Assembly: GCA_024244665.1 (NCBI GenBank)
Contig: JAAEOI010000614.1
Location: 1-6,443 of the forward strand
Reading direction: 5' to 3'
From: Bacteroidota bacterium
Lineage (GTDB): Bacteria; Bacteroidota; Bacteroidia; Bacteroidales; GCA-2748055
Length of the DNA: 6,443 nt
The notes beneath the pieces were generated by a model, which saw only the letters and a program-made list of their open reading frames with translations, did not search any database and was not told the origin of the DNA. Each line of letters opens with the position of its first letter. Positions within the stretch are counted from its first letter, which is position 1. Shown here piece by piece: positions 1 to 6,373 of this stretch. The position numbers and the translations under genes were made by a program.

Positions 1-1
1 C

Positions 2-889
2 GTAGTCGCCCTTGCTGTGTTTTTAAGGTTTGGCTTCGAACGTTTCTATCCAACTCCCCGTCAAATCATTTATGAACAGGAGAATGCTGAGCTGCGTTCC
101 GGGTACATGGGAATGAACAGCTACCTTCAGCAGGTGGAGTTTCAGCTTTCAGAATTGCGTATCCGGGATGATGATTTTTACCGCTCTATTCTGAGCCTTG
201 ATCCGGTCGCATCTACTATCAGGGATGCCGGTACAGGAGGTTCTGAGACCTATACCCAGTTACGAAATGTCCGGGAGCCGGGAATGATCAGAAATGTTTC
301 ACAACGAATTGATAATATCGACAATCGTGTCAAGATCCAGTCAAGCAGCCTGGAGAGTGTATATGAAGAGGCGGTAAGCAACCAGCTTTTCCTGGCCAGC
401 AAGCCCTCCATCAATCCTGTTTCCCCGGCCGATCCCTACTGGATGACTTCCTCTTTTGGTTACAGGAACGATCCTTTTAACGGGAAGCGCACGGCACACC
501 ACGGCATCGATCTTGCAGGCCCCTATGGTCTTGATATTCACGCAACAGGCGACGGAACTGTAATCAGTGCGCATGTGAGCAGGTTTGGATACGGGAAAGA
601 GGTTACCCTGGATCACGGTTTTGGATACACCTCCAGATATGCCCACCTGCAGAATATCATGGTCAAACCAGGTCAAAAGCTCAAAAGAGGTGAGGTGATT
701 GGGACACTGGGCAGTACAGGGCGTTCCACAGGCCCGCACCTTCACTACGAAGTAAGAAAGAATGGTCATTACCTGAATCCAATGTACTTTTTCTACGAGA
801 ATCTTTCTCCCGGTGAGTACTCCCTGCTTGCATCAAAAGCAGCCAGTCCGGCCGGTCCTTACCAGTCAGTCTCCTACAGCCAGAAATAG
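2..889 (+). CDS. Membrane-anchored M23 peptidase, copy 1 (5' end outside window)
   Basis: Probable zinc peptidoglycan endopeptidase of the M23/LytM family, acting in the periplasm on peptide cross-links. The frame is open to the window edge. The GTG at 17 lies inside a hydrophobic stretch (VVALAVFLRFGFERF), which matches the transmembrane helix of the two downstream paralogues, so the true start is upstream and about 35-40 residues are missing. After the helix come a helical region, a 'GTGGSETYTQL' segment and the M23 domain (about 445-790). Expected M23 residues are all present: HHGID (zinc ligands His at 497-499 and Asp at 509-511), YAH (catalytic His at 644-646) and HLHYE (His at 737-739 and 743-745). 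The tail after the domain is Ser/Ala-rich and lacks the 'QSFD' ending of the other copies. It is the first of three tandem paralogues. The family call is firm; the substrate is inferred. Confidence 0.9.
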   Translation, partial: VVALAVFLRFGFERFYPTPRQIIYEQENAELRSGYMGMNSYLQQVEFQLSELRIRDDDFYRSILSLDPVASTIRDAGTGGSETYTQLRNVREPGMIRNVSQRIDNIDNRVKIQSSSLESVYEEAVSNQLFLASKPSINPVSPADPYWMTSSFGYRNDPFNGKRTAHHGIDLAGPYGLDIHATGDGTVISAHVSRFGYGKEVTLDHGFGYTSRYAHLQNIMVKPGQKLKRGEVIGTLGSTGRSTGPHLHYEVRKNGHYLNPMYFFYENLSPGEYSLLASKAASPAGPYQSVSYSQK

Positions 890-907
890 TCTGGAATAAT
901 TTTGCTA

Positions 908-942
908 TTTTCGCGGAATAATTAAAGATTGTTTCGCGAAAA
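908..942. repeat. Inverted repeat TTTTCGCG...CGCGAAAA between M23 copies 1 and 2
   Basis: The arms TTTTCGCG (908-915) and CGCGAAAA (935-942) are perfect 8-base inverted repeats separated by 19 A/T-rich bases. The right arm also sits in a perfect 10-base palindrome, TTTCGCGAAA (932-941). The element lies 10 bases upstream of the ATG at 953 and after the stop at 889. It could be an operator, an mRNA hairpin or a processing site. No T-tract follows, so a standard intrinsic terminator is unlikely. The repeat is seen directly; its function is unknown. Confidence 0.5.
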
Positions 943-952
943 GATATTTTGA

Positions 953-1915
953 ATGGCAGGCTCGCATTTCAAATTCAATCCTGAAGACCTTAATTACAAA
1001 AAGCTGGATAACAGTCTGGGTGCACGCATATGGCGCGTTGTGACCTATGTGGTTGCCATCCTTGTGCTGGCAGTTCTGCTCAATGTGGTCTACTCCCTCT
1101 TTTTCGATACCCCCCGGGAGCGGCAAATCAGGAGTGAAAATGAGATGCTTCAGCAGCAGTACCAGGCCCTGAGTGAAAGGAAAACCAGGGTTGATACGGT
1201 GATGCAGGAAATTCAGAGGATTGACAGGGACATATACAGGGTGATCTTTGAAACCGAACCTGTGGAGACCGAGGAGTTTACCGGTTCGGAACTGACCTAC
1301 CAGAAACTGGTTCGGACCACTAACGAGAATGTGGTCTACCATACGGCCCGGAAATCGGATTCACTGATAAGACACAATAAGGAGACCGCCATCCTTTATG
1401 ATGTATTGATGATCAAGGGGGGTAACCGGGAGGAGATGCTTCCGTCTATTCCTGCCATTCAACCCATCAGTAACTCTGACCTCTCCCTGATTGCTTCGGG
1501 ATTCGGGCACCGCATTCATCCCATCTATAAGATTATGAAGATGCACTCGGGTGTCGATTTTTCAGCTCCTGTGGGGACAGCTGTGATGGCCACAGGAGTT
1601 GGAACGGTTGAGAGCGTGACCCGCTCTGAACGTGGATTGGGAAACCGGATTGTGATTGATCACGGGTATGGATACAAAACGCTCTATGCCTGTATGGATG
1701 AGTTGACAGCCAGGAGAGGACAGGAGGTGAATCGGGGCGAAGTGATCGGTACAGTAGGGGAATCGGGACTGAGCGTGGCACCACACCTTCATTATGAAGT
1801 GCAGCTGAATGGTAAGCCGGTGAATCCCATCAACTTCTTTTTCCTGGAGCTGACTCCCCTTGAATATGACCAGGTAATCCTGACCTCAATGATGTCGGGG
1901 CAATCATTTGATTAA
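953..1915 (+). CDS. Membrane-anchored M23 peptidase-like protein, copy 2, catalytic His replaced by Cys
   Basis: This 320-residue paralogue starts with the FKFNPEDLNY motif shared with copy 3, which supports the ATG at 953. A transmembrane helix spans about residues 29-51, then a helical/coiled region follows (about 55-175) and the M23 domain occupies about 181-299. The FGHRIHP entry motif (184-190), zinc ligands H198 and D202 in HSGVD, and H278/H280 in HLHYE are all kept. The YxH motif reads YAC, so C247 stands where LytM-type enzymes have a catalytic His (TGT at 1691-1693). The helical region also departs from copies 1 and 3: the GGS..YT segment is altered to TGSELTYQKL. It may bind zinc yet be inactive or altered, perhaps acting structurally or as a regulator, as degenerate LytM proteins such as EnvC and NlpD do for amidases. 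That role is inference. No strong Shine-Dalgarno sequence is visible, which is usual in Bacteroidota. Confidence 0.9.
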   Translation: MAGSHFKFNPEDLNYKKLDNSLGARIWRVVTYVVAILVLAVLLNVVYSLFFDTPRERQIRSENEMLQQQYQALSERKTRVDTVMQEIQRIDRDIYRVIFETEPVETEEFTGSELTYQKLVRTTNENVVYHTARKSDSLIRHNKETAILYDVLMIKGGNREEMLPSIPAIQPISNSDLSLIASGFGHRIHPIYKIMKMHSGVDFSAPVGTAVMATGVGTVESVTRSERGLGNRIVIDHGYGYKTLYACMDELTARRGQEVNRGEVIGTVGESGLSVAPHLHYEVQLNGKPVNPINFFFLELTPLEYDQVILTSMMSGQSFD

Positions 1916-1940
1916 ACACTTTTTTGTATATTGCATATAG

Positions 1941-2912
1941 ATGGAGCGATTTAAGTTTAACCCCGATACACTTTCATACCAGAGGATTCAACCCTCCCAG
2001 AAGCAAAAAATTACTCGCTCCCTGTTCTTCATTGGACTAACTTTAGTTGCGGGTGTACTGCTCCTTTCCTTACGTGATAACTACATTCAATCACCTCGTT
2101 CAGAGTCGCTTGCAGTTGAACAGCAGGAAATCATTTATGAGATGGAGTTGATAAACAGGGATGCAGAACAACTCGAGAAAGCCCTGACCAATATCGCCCA
2201 TAATGATGATGATATTTACAGGGTTTATTTTGAACAGAATCCCTGGCCGGCAACACAGCGTGAAGCGGGTGTGGGGGGCTCAAATAAGTATACCCACCTG
2301 AGAGATTATAAACATTCTGACCTGCTGATCAGGACAAACCTGATCATTGACCAGGTTGAACGCAAACTGGTGGTTCAGTCAACCTCTTTCGATGAAGTGA
2401 TTGAAATGGCGTGGACCAAAGAGGAGAGGTTGGCTGCAAGGCCCGCCATACAGCCCATAAGCCTGAAGGAACTGACCCGTTTTGGTTCAAGGTTCGGAGT
2501 ACGCTTTCACCCAATCCTGAAAGTGGTCAGGCCCCATGAAGGGATCGATCTTTCCGCCCGCCGGGGGACAGCGATTTTTGCAACCGCAGACGGTACCGTT
2601 GTGCAGGCAGGTTACAGGGCCGGTGGATTTGGGAAGAAGGTTCTGCTTGACCACGGATATGGATACCGGACCCTGTACGGTCATTGCAACGAGGTACTGG
2701 TGAAGCCTGGGCAGGAAGTAAGTCGGGGTGAGGTGATTGCAAGGGTTGGAAGTACGGGTCTCTCTAAGGCCCCACACCTTCACTATGAAGTTCACGTGAA
2801 CGGGCGCCCGGTGGACCCCATTAACTATTACGCCAACGACCTTTCACCTGAGGAGTATGACCGGATGATCGGCTTGCTCTCCCTGGCCGACCAGTCGTTC
2901 GATATTAACTGA
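1941..2912 (+). CDS. Membrane-anchored M23 peptidase, copy 3
   Basis: This 323-residue protein is probably an active periplasmic peptidoglycan endopeptidase. A cytoplasmic FKFNPDTLSYQRI segment (residues 4-16) precedes a basic stretch and one transmembrane helix (about 28-44). A coiled/helical region follows (about 50-110), then a 'GVGGSNKYTHL' segment like that of copy 1, then the M23 domain (about 182-300). Key residues are complete: FGVRFHP (185-191), zinc ligands H199 and D203 in HEGID, the catalytic H248 in YGH, and H279/H281 in HLHYE. The C-terminal LSPEEYD and QSFD motifs recur in copy 2 (as LTPLEYD and QSFD). The ATG at 1941 is 25 bases after copy 2 and gives the shared N-terminus, so it is the preferred start. 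The downstream phosphatase-fold gene begins 7 bases after the stop, which suggests one transcript. Confidence 0.92.
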   Translation: MERFKFNPDTLSYQRIQPSQKQKITRSLFFIGLTLVAGVLLLSLRDNYIQSPRSESLAVEQQEIIYEMELINRDAEQLEKALTNIAHNDDDIYRVYFEQNPWPATQREAGVGGSNKYTHLRDYKHSDLLIRTNLIIDQVERKLVVQSTSFDEVIEMAWTKEERLAARPAIQPISLKELTRFGSRFGVRFHPILKVVRPHEGIDLSARRGTAIFATADGTVVQAGYRAGGFGKKVLLDHGYGYRTLYGHCNEVLVKPGQEVSRGEVIARVGSTGLSKAPHLHYEVHVNGRPVDPINYYANDLSPEEYDRMIGLLSLADQSFDIN

Positions 2913-2919
2913 GATTTTG

Positions 2920-3972
2920 ATGTTTCCCCTTTTATTTTTTACGCTTTCTCTTTTCGCACAGGATACCATTCCTGTGGCTGATACACCAGTGTTGCCCGAC
3001 ACCATTTCTATTGTGGGCTGCGGGGATATTATGCTGGGTACAAACTACCCCTCATCAATCTACCTCCCCCCACGGGCAGACTGCTCTCCCTTATTTCGGC
3101 CGGTGGATCACATCCTCCAGTCGGGGGACCTGCTTTTCGGGAACCTGGAGGGAGTGTTTTGCAGCAAGGGAGGCACCCCGAAAAAGTGCAAGGACTCCAC
3201 CCGCTGTTATGTGTTTCGCATGCCCGATCATTTTGCAGGGTGCCTGGTCGAGGCAGGATACGATGTGATGAGTGTTGCCAACAATCACGTAAATGATTTT
3301 GGCTGGAAGGGCAGGGAGTCCACCTCCCGTCTGCTGGACTCGGTGGGTATTGCCTATGCCGGGTTTGTGACCCATCCGTGGACCATCTTCGAGAAAGGGG
3401 GAGTCACATATGGTTTTGCTGCCTTTGCTCCTAACAAGGGGACAATGGACCTGAAGGACTACAGTGGAGCTGCAAAAATCACTGCTATGCTCGACTCACT
3501 GACCGATGTGGTGATTATCTCATTTCACGGAGGGGGTGAAGGAAAGAATCACCAACATGTGGTAAGGGGTGATGAGGAGTATCTGGGCTTCAACCGGGGC
3601 AGCGTTTACCGTTTTGCACATGAAGTGATTGATGCGGGTGCAGACGTGGTATTCGGGCATGGTCCGCACGTTACGCGAGCCCTTGAACTATACAGCGACA
3701 GGCTGATCTGCTACAGCCTTGGGAATTTTGCCACCTACAGGCGCTTTAATCTTAGCGGACCCAACGGGATCGCTCCCATCGTGAAGGTGAATGTGAACCG
3801 GGAGGGCCGGTTTTTGTCAGGTGAGGTAATACCTGTCTACCAGCCGGGGGAGGGCGGCCCCAGGCCCGATCCCCAGAACCGGGCCATTCATAAGATCATT
3901 GAGCTGACCCGGGCCGATTTTCCTGATCAGAAGCTGGTCATTGGTATGGACGGCTCTCTTACAGTGAAATAA
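2920..3972 (+). CDS. CapA/PGA_cap-type metallophosphatase-fold protein, secreted
   Basis: A 350-residue member of the CapA family (poly-gamma-glutamate capsule protein, PGA_cap), which has a calcineurin-like metallophosphatase fold. The ATG at 2920 is preferred over the TTG directly before it. It opens a short signal peptide, MFPLLFFTLSLFAQ, with likely cleavage before Asp; there is no lipobox, so a soluble periplasmic protein is expected. Metal-site-like motifs occur in family order: GCGDIMLG (D36), GNLEG (N75-E77), ANNHVNDFG (N121, N122, H123), SFHGGGEG (H203, E207), FGHGPHV (H247, H250) and YSLGNF. Family members have been linked to poly-gamma-glutamate synthesis, but no capB/capC-like gene is visible here, so a capsule role is not supported. 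Its place 7 bases after a peptidase gene suggests a cell-envelope task, perhaps as a hydrolase. The substrate is unknown. Confidence 0.88.
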   Translation: MFPLLFFTLSLFAQDTIPVADTPVLPDTISIVGCGDIMLGTNYPSSIYLPPRADCSPLFRPVDHILQSGDLLFGNLEGVFCSKGGTPKKCKDSTRCYVFRMPDHFAGCLVEAGYDVMSVANNHVNDFGWKGRESTSRLLDSVGIAYAGFVTHPWTIFEKGGVTYGFAAFAPNKGTMDLKDYSGAAKITAMLDSLTDVVIISFHGGGEGKNHQHVVRGDEEYLGFNRGSVYRFAHEVIDAGADVVFGHGPHVTRALELYSDRLICYSLGNFATYRRFNLSGPNGIAPIVKVNVNREGRFLSGEVIPVYQPGEGGPRPDPQNRAIHKIIELTRADFPDQKLVIGMDGSLTVK

Positions 3973-3974
3973 GG

Positions 3975-4007
3975 GTTTCCGGGGTTTGATTTCCGGAGCC
4001 TTTTTGT
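3975..4007 (+). terminator. Intrinsic terminator closing the M23/CapA operon
   Basis: The arms GTTTCCGG (3975-3982) and CCGGAGCC (3993-4000) pair over eight positions with one T-C mismatch and one G-T wobble around a 10-base loop. TTTTTGTT follows immediately. It lies 2 bases after the CapA-type stop codon, so it probably ends the envelope operon. The stem is moderate in strength and some read-through is possible. Confidence 0.65.
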
Positions 4008-4015
4008 TAAATTGG
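3985..4015 (+). promoter_or_regulatory. Candidate Bacteroidota-type promoter for the MerR-Nif3-zinc ribbon unit
   Basis: TTTG at 3985-3988 and TAAATTGG at 4008-4015 resemble the Bacteroidota -33 (TTTG) and -7 (TAnnTTTG) boxes. The spacer is 19 bases and there is one mismatch in the -7 box. Transcription would begin near 4020, leaving a leader of about 20 bases before the ATG at 4042. The -33 box lies in the loop of the preceding terminator. The motifs are short and A/T-rich, so a chance match cannot be excluded. Confidence 0.35.
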
Positions 4016-4041
4016 TGGCCATTTATCTGAAATTCCGGAAT

Positions 4042-4377
4042 ATGCCTTACAAGGAAACGAAAGTCGAGAAACTTTACTACACCATCGGGGAGGTAGCAAA
4101 CATGTTCAATGTGAATACCTCTTTGATCCGATTCTGGGAGAAGGAGTTTGAAATCATCAAGCCCAAGAAGAACAAGAAGGGAAACCGGCTTTTCACCAAG
4201 AAGGATATTGACAATTTCCATATCATCTACCACCTGGTTAAAGAGCGGGGGATGACTCTGAAGGGTGCCAGGAAAAAGATGAAGGAGAACAAGGAGGATG
4301 CGGAACACAATTTCGAGATTGTAAAATCCCTGGAGAGCATCAAGGAGATGCTTCTGGAGGTCAGGGAGAGTCTATAA
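4042..4377 (+). CDS. Short MerR-family transcriptional regulator
   Basis: A 111-residue DNA-binding protein. The winged helix-turn-helix of the MerR family is at residues 11-60: YTIGEVANMFNVNTSLIRFW forms the helix-turn-helix and NRLFTKKDI the wing. A helical segment follows (VKERGMTLKGARKKMKENK, about 66-84), then a short C-terminal helix suited to dimerisation. There is no separate effector-binding domain and no cysteine, so it is not a classical metal or thiol sensor; it may be constitutive or respond through a partner. The ATG at 4042 is chosen because MPYKE...KLYYTIGEVA is the N-terminus I associate with Bacteroidota members. An in-frame TTG at 4012 would add ten residues with no family support. 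The nif3-like ATG starts 2 bases after the stop, so the two are probably translated from one message. The target genes are unknown. Confidence 0.9.
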   Translation: MPYKETKVEKLYYTIGEVANMFNVNTSLIRFWEKEFEIIKPKKNKKGNRLFTKKDIDNFHIIYHLVKERGMTLKGARKKMKENKEDAEHNFEIVKSLESIKEMLLEVRESL

Positions 4378-4379
4378 TC

Positions 4380-5477
4380 ATGATAAAGCTAAAGCAGATT
4401 GCCGGGGCCCTGGAGCGCCTGGCACCCCTTTCTTTCCAGGAGTCGTACGATAATTCGGGAATACAGGTGGGTGATCCGGCGATGGAGATTACCGGAATCC
4501 TGATTACCCTTGATGTAACCGAAGAGGTGGTTGAGGAGGCGGTTCGCCTTGGATTTAACCTGATTATATCGCATCACCCCGTGATTTTCGGTGGATTGAA
4601 ATCATTGACCGGCCGTACAGCTCCTGAGAGGATTGTGGCCCGTTGTGTCCGGGAGGGAATGGCCATCTACAGTGGGCATACCAATTTTGATGCAATCCCG
4701 GAAGGGGTCAACAAAGCGATGGCAGGTCGCCTGGGACTGAATAATCTGAAAATACTGGATTCCCGGAAAGGGCTTTTGAAGAAGCTTGTGGTGTTTGTAC
4801 CCCACGAGCAGGCAGAACAGGTGCGGCAGGCCATGTTTGATGCGGGGGCCGGGCAGATCGGGACATACGACAGTTGCAGCTTCAACCTTGAGGGGAGTGG
4901 AACATTCAGGGGGCAGGAGGGAACTGATCCCTATGTGGGTGTTCCCGGAGCGATGCACAGGGAACCTGAGACACGCGTGGAGACCATTGTTCCCTCACAC
5001 TTGCTGAACAGGGTGGTGCAGGCGATGGTCGCAGTACATCCTTACGAAGAGGTGGCCTACGATATCTACCCGCTGGAAAACAGTACCCCAGGAGTAGGGA
5101 TGGGTATGATAGGTGAACTGGAGGATGGCATGGATGAGATGGTTTTCCTCAATTTCCTTAAGGACCGTTTTGGACTGTCGGTGATTCGTCACACTGAACT
5201 GCTGGGGAAACTGGTGAAAAAGGTGGCTCTCTGCGGCGGGGCGGGAAGTTTTTTAATCGGGAAGGCAATCGCCTCAGGAGCAGATGTTTTTGTCACGGGT
5301 GACCTGAAATATCACCAGTTTTTTGATGCTGAGGGTAAGATTGTGCTCATGGATATCGGGCATTTTGAGAGTGAGCAATTTACAAGGGAACTTTTTTATG
5401 ATCTACTTATGAAAAAATTCCCTAAATTTGCAATCCGTTTATCGGAAACAGACACAAATCCAATCAAATACTATTAA
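4380..5477 (+). CDS. Nif3-like dinuclear metal centre protein (DUF34) with PII-like insertion
   Basis: A 365-residue cytoplasmic member of the Nif3/DUF34 family, often annotated 'GTP cyclohydrolase 1 type 2', although its physiological reaction is not settled. Conserved segments are SYDNSGIQVGD (22-32), ISHHPVIFGG (63-72), SGHTNFD (98-104), GGAGSF with GADVFVTGDLKYH, and DIGHFESE. Predicted metal ligands are H65, H66, D104, H328 and E332, with the same spacing as E. coli YbgI. Compared with the roughly 250-residue YbgI form, about 100 extra residues (roughly 133-233) carry the PII/CutA-like insertion known from longer homologues such as S. aureus SA1388. Its end is marked by GTFRGQEGTDPYVG and HPYEEVAYDIYPLEN. 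The protein is expected to form a toroidal hexamer. It sits 2 bases after the MerR gene and 3 bases before the zinc ribbon gene, and the Nif3-zinc ribbon pairing is one I know from other bacteria. Confidence 0.95.
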   Translation: MIKLKQIAGALERLAPLSFQESYDNSGIQVGDPAMEITGILITLDVTEEVVEEAVRLGFNLIISHHPVIFGGLKSLTGRTAPERIVARCVREGMAIYSGHTNFDAIPEGVNKAMAGRLGLNNLKILDSRKGLLKKLVVFVPHEQAEQVRQAMFDAGAGQIGTYDSCSFNLEGSGTFRGQEGTDPYVGVPGAMHREPETRVETIVPSHLLNRVVQAMVAVHPYEEVAYDIYPLENSTPGVGMGMIGELEDGMDEMVFLNFLKDRFGLSVIRHTELLGKLVKKVALCGGAGSFLIGKAIASGADVFVTGDLKYHQFFDAEGKIVLMDIGHFESEQFTRELFYDLLMKKFPKFAIRLSETDTNPIKYY

Positions 5478-5480
5478 TAC

Positions 5481-6248
5481 ATGGCCAAAGCAAAGAAAAG
5501 TGCAGAGGTTGCTGAAATGACAGTAGCCGAAAAGTTAAAGGCACTCTATGACAAGCAACTGGTTGATACCGCTGTCGATAAGATAAAGATCCTTCGTGGT
5601 GAACTCCCCCTCGAGGTGGAGGACCTGGAAGATGAGATCGAAGGATTGCAAACCCGCGTCTCTAAATATGATGAAGACGTTGATAGTCTCGATAAGTCTA
5701 TCAGCGGAAAGAAGCAGGAGATTCAAAACTCCCAGGAGCTTATCAAGAAGTACGAGGAGCAGCAGAACAACGTAAGGAACAACAGGGAGTACGACTCTCT
5801 CTCCAAGGAGATTGAGTTCCAGACCCTGGAAATTGAACTCTGTGAAAAGCGGATCCGCGAGTTCACAGTTCAGATTGATGAGAAGAAGGTGGTGATCGAC
5901 GAGTCAAAGGGCGTTCTTGAAGAGCGTAAGCTGGACCTGGAGAACAAGAAGAAGGAACTGGACGATATCATCGACGAAACCAAGAAAGAGGAGCAGGTCC
6001 TCGAAAAGAAATCTGAGCAGCTGGATGAAATCATCGAGTCACGCCTCAGCACTGCCTACAAAAAGATCAGGGGAAATGCCCGCAACGGTCTGGCCGTGGT
6101 TCCTGTGGAACGTGATGCCTGTGGTGGTTGCTTTAACAAGATTCCTCCCCAGAGGCAGCTTGATATTGCTTCCCGCAAGAAAATCATTGTCTGCGAATAC
6201 TGTGGCAGGATTTTGGTCGACTCTAAGATGAGTGAGGAGGAGGTTTAG
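5481..6248 (+). CDS. Coiled-coil protein with C-terminal C4 zinc ribbon (DUF164/CdsZ-like)
   Basis: A 255-residue cytoplasmic protein. Residues about 45-190 are highly charged heptad-rich sequence, rich in Glu and Lys, predicted to form a long antiparallel coiled coil. The C-terminus carries a zinc ribbon with CGGC (C214, C217) and CEYC (C238, C241), spaced CxxC-x20-CxxC. This matches the family of chlamydial CT398/CdsZ and related bacterial 'zinc ribbon domain' proteins. Some relatives have been tied to secretion or sigma-factor binding, but the general role is unclear. There is no signal peptide. The ATG at 5481 follows the Nif3-like stop by 3 bases and gives MAKAKKSAEVAE ahead of the conserved helix (VAEKLKALYD). 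Tight linkage to the Nif3-like gene suggests a shared process, perhaps metal-related or nucleic-acid-related; this is inference. Confidence 0.92.
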   Translation: MAKAKKSAEVAEMTVAEKLKALYDKQLVDTAVDKIKILRGELPLEVEDLEDEIEGLQTRVSKYDEDVDSLDKSISGKKQEIQNSQELIKKYEEQQNNVRNNREYDSLSKEIEFQTLEIELCEKRIREFTVQIDEKKVVIDESKGVLEERKLDLENKKKELDDIIDETKKEEQVLEKKSEQLDEIIESRLSTAYKKIRGNARNGLAVVPVERDACGGCFNKIPPQRQLDIASRKKIIVCEYCGRILVDSKMSEEEV

Positions 6249-6254
6249 TCGCAT

Positions 6255-6318
6255 GGGTATTTTTCCTCGCTTATTTTCTTTGCGTCGCAAATAAAAGTAG
6301 GCTTCGTCAAAAACACCC
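6255..6318. other. Nested imperfect hairpin in the convergent intergenic region
   Basis: An outer stem pairs 6255-6264 (GGGTATTTTT) with 6309-6318 (AAAAACACCC). It is complete except for one A-C mismatch, which becomes a G-U wobble if the minus strand is transcribed. An inner stem pairs 6270-6283 with 6287-6300, with 11 of 14 positions matched and a GTC loop. Unpaired CCTCG and GCTTCGTC separate the stems. It lies 6 bases after the zinc ribbon stop and downstream of a converging gene. It could be a two-way terminator, a dispersed repeat or a small structured RNA. The pairing is read directly; no known RNA family was recognised. Confidence 0.45.
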
Positions 6319-6373
6319 CTGGCTCCAAAAGGCTTCCTCGTAAACAATTCTGTCCATAATATTCGCCCATTGC

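Noticed and set aside
17..19. GTG as start of M23 copy 1
   Set aside because: The frame stays open to the window edge, the GTG is within a transmembrane-like stretch, and the paralogues have about 35-40 more residues before this point.
1907..1934. Promoter-like TTTG ... TATATTGC before M23 copy 3
   Set aside because: The spacer is only about 16 bases, short of the usual 19-21, and the -7-like box is a poor match; co-transcription with copy 2 is simpler.
2917..2919. TTG as start of the CapA-type gene
   Set aside because: An ATG follows directly and gives a normal short signal peptide; the extra Met adds nothing.
4012..4014. TTG as start of the MerR gene
   Set aside because: It would overlap the candidate promoter and add ten residues without family support; the ATG at 4042 gives the expected N-terminus.
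3817..4308. 163-codon minus-strand open frame
   Set aside because: It is antisense to the CapA-type C-terminus, the terminator and the MerR gene, all of which are better supported by family motifs.
6249..6373. RNase P RNA, tmRNA, 6S RNA or tRNA in the structured intergenic region
   Set aside because: No GAGGAAAGTCCGGGC-like P4 core, no tmRNA or tRNA acceptor ends and no T-loop were found on either strand, and the space is too short for the larger RNAs.
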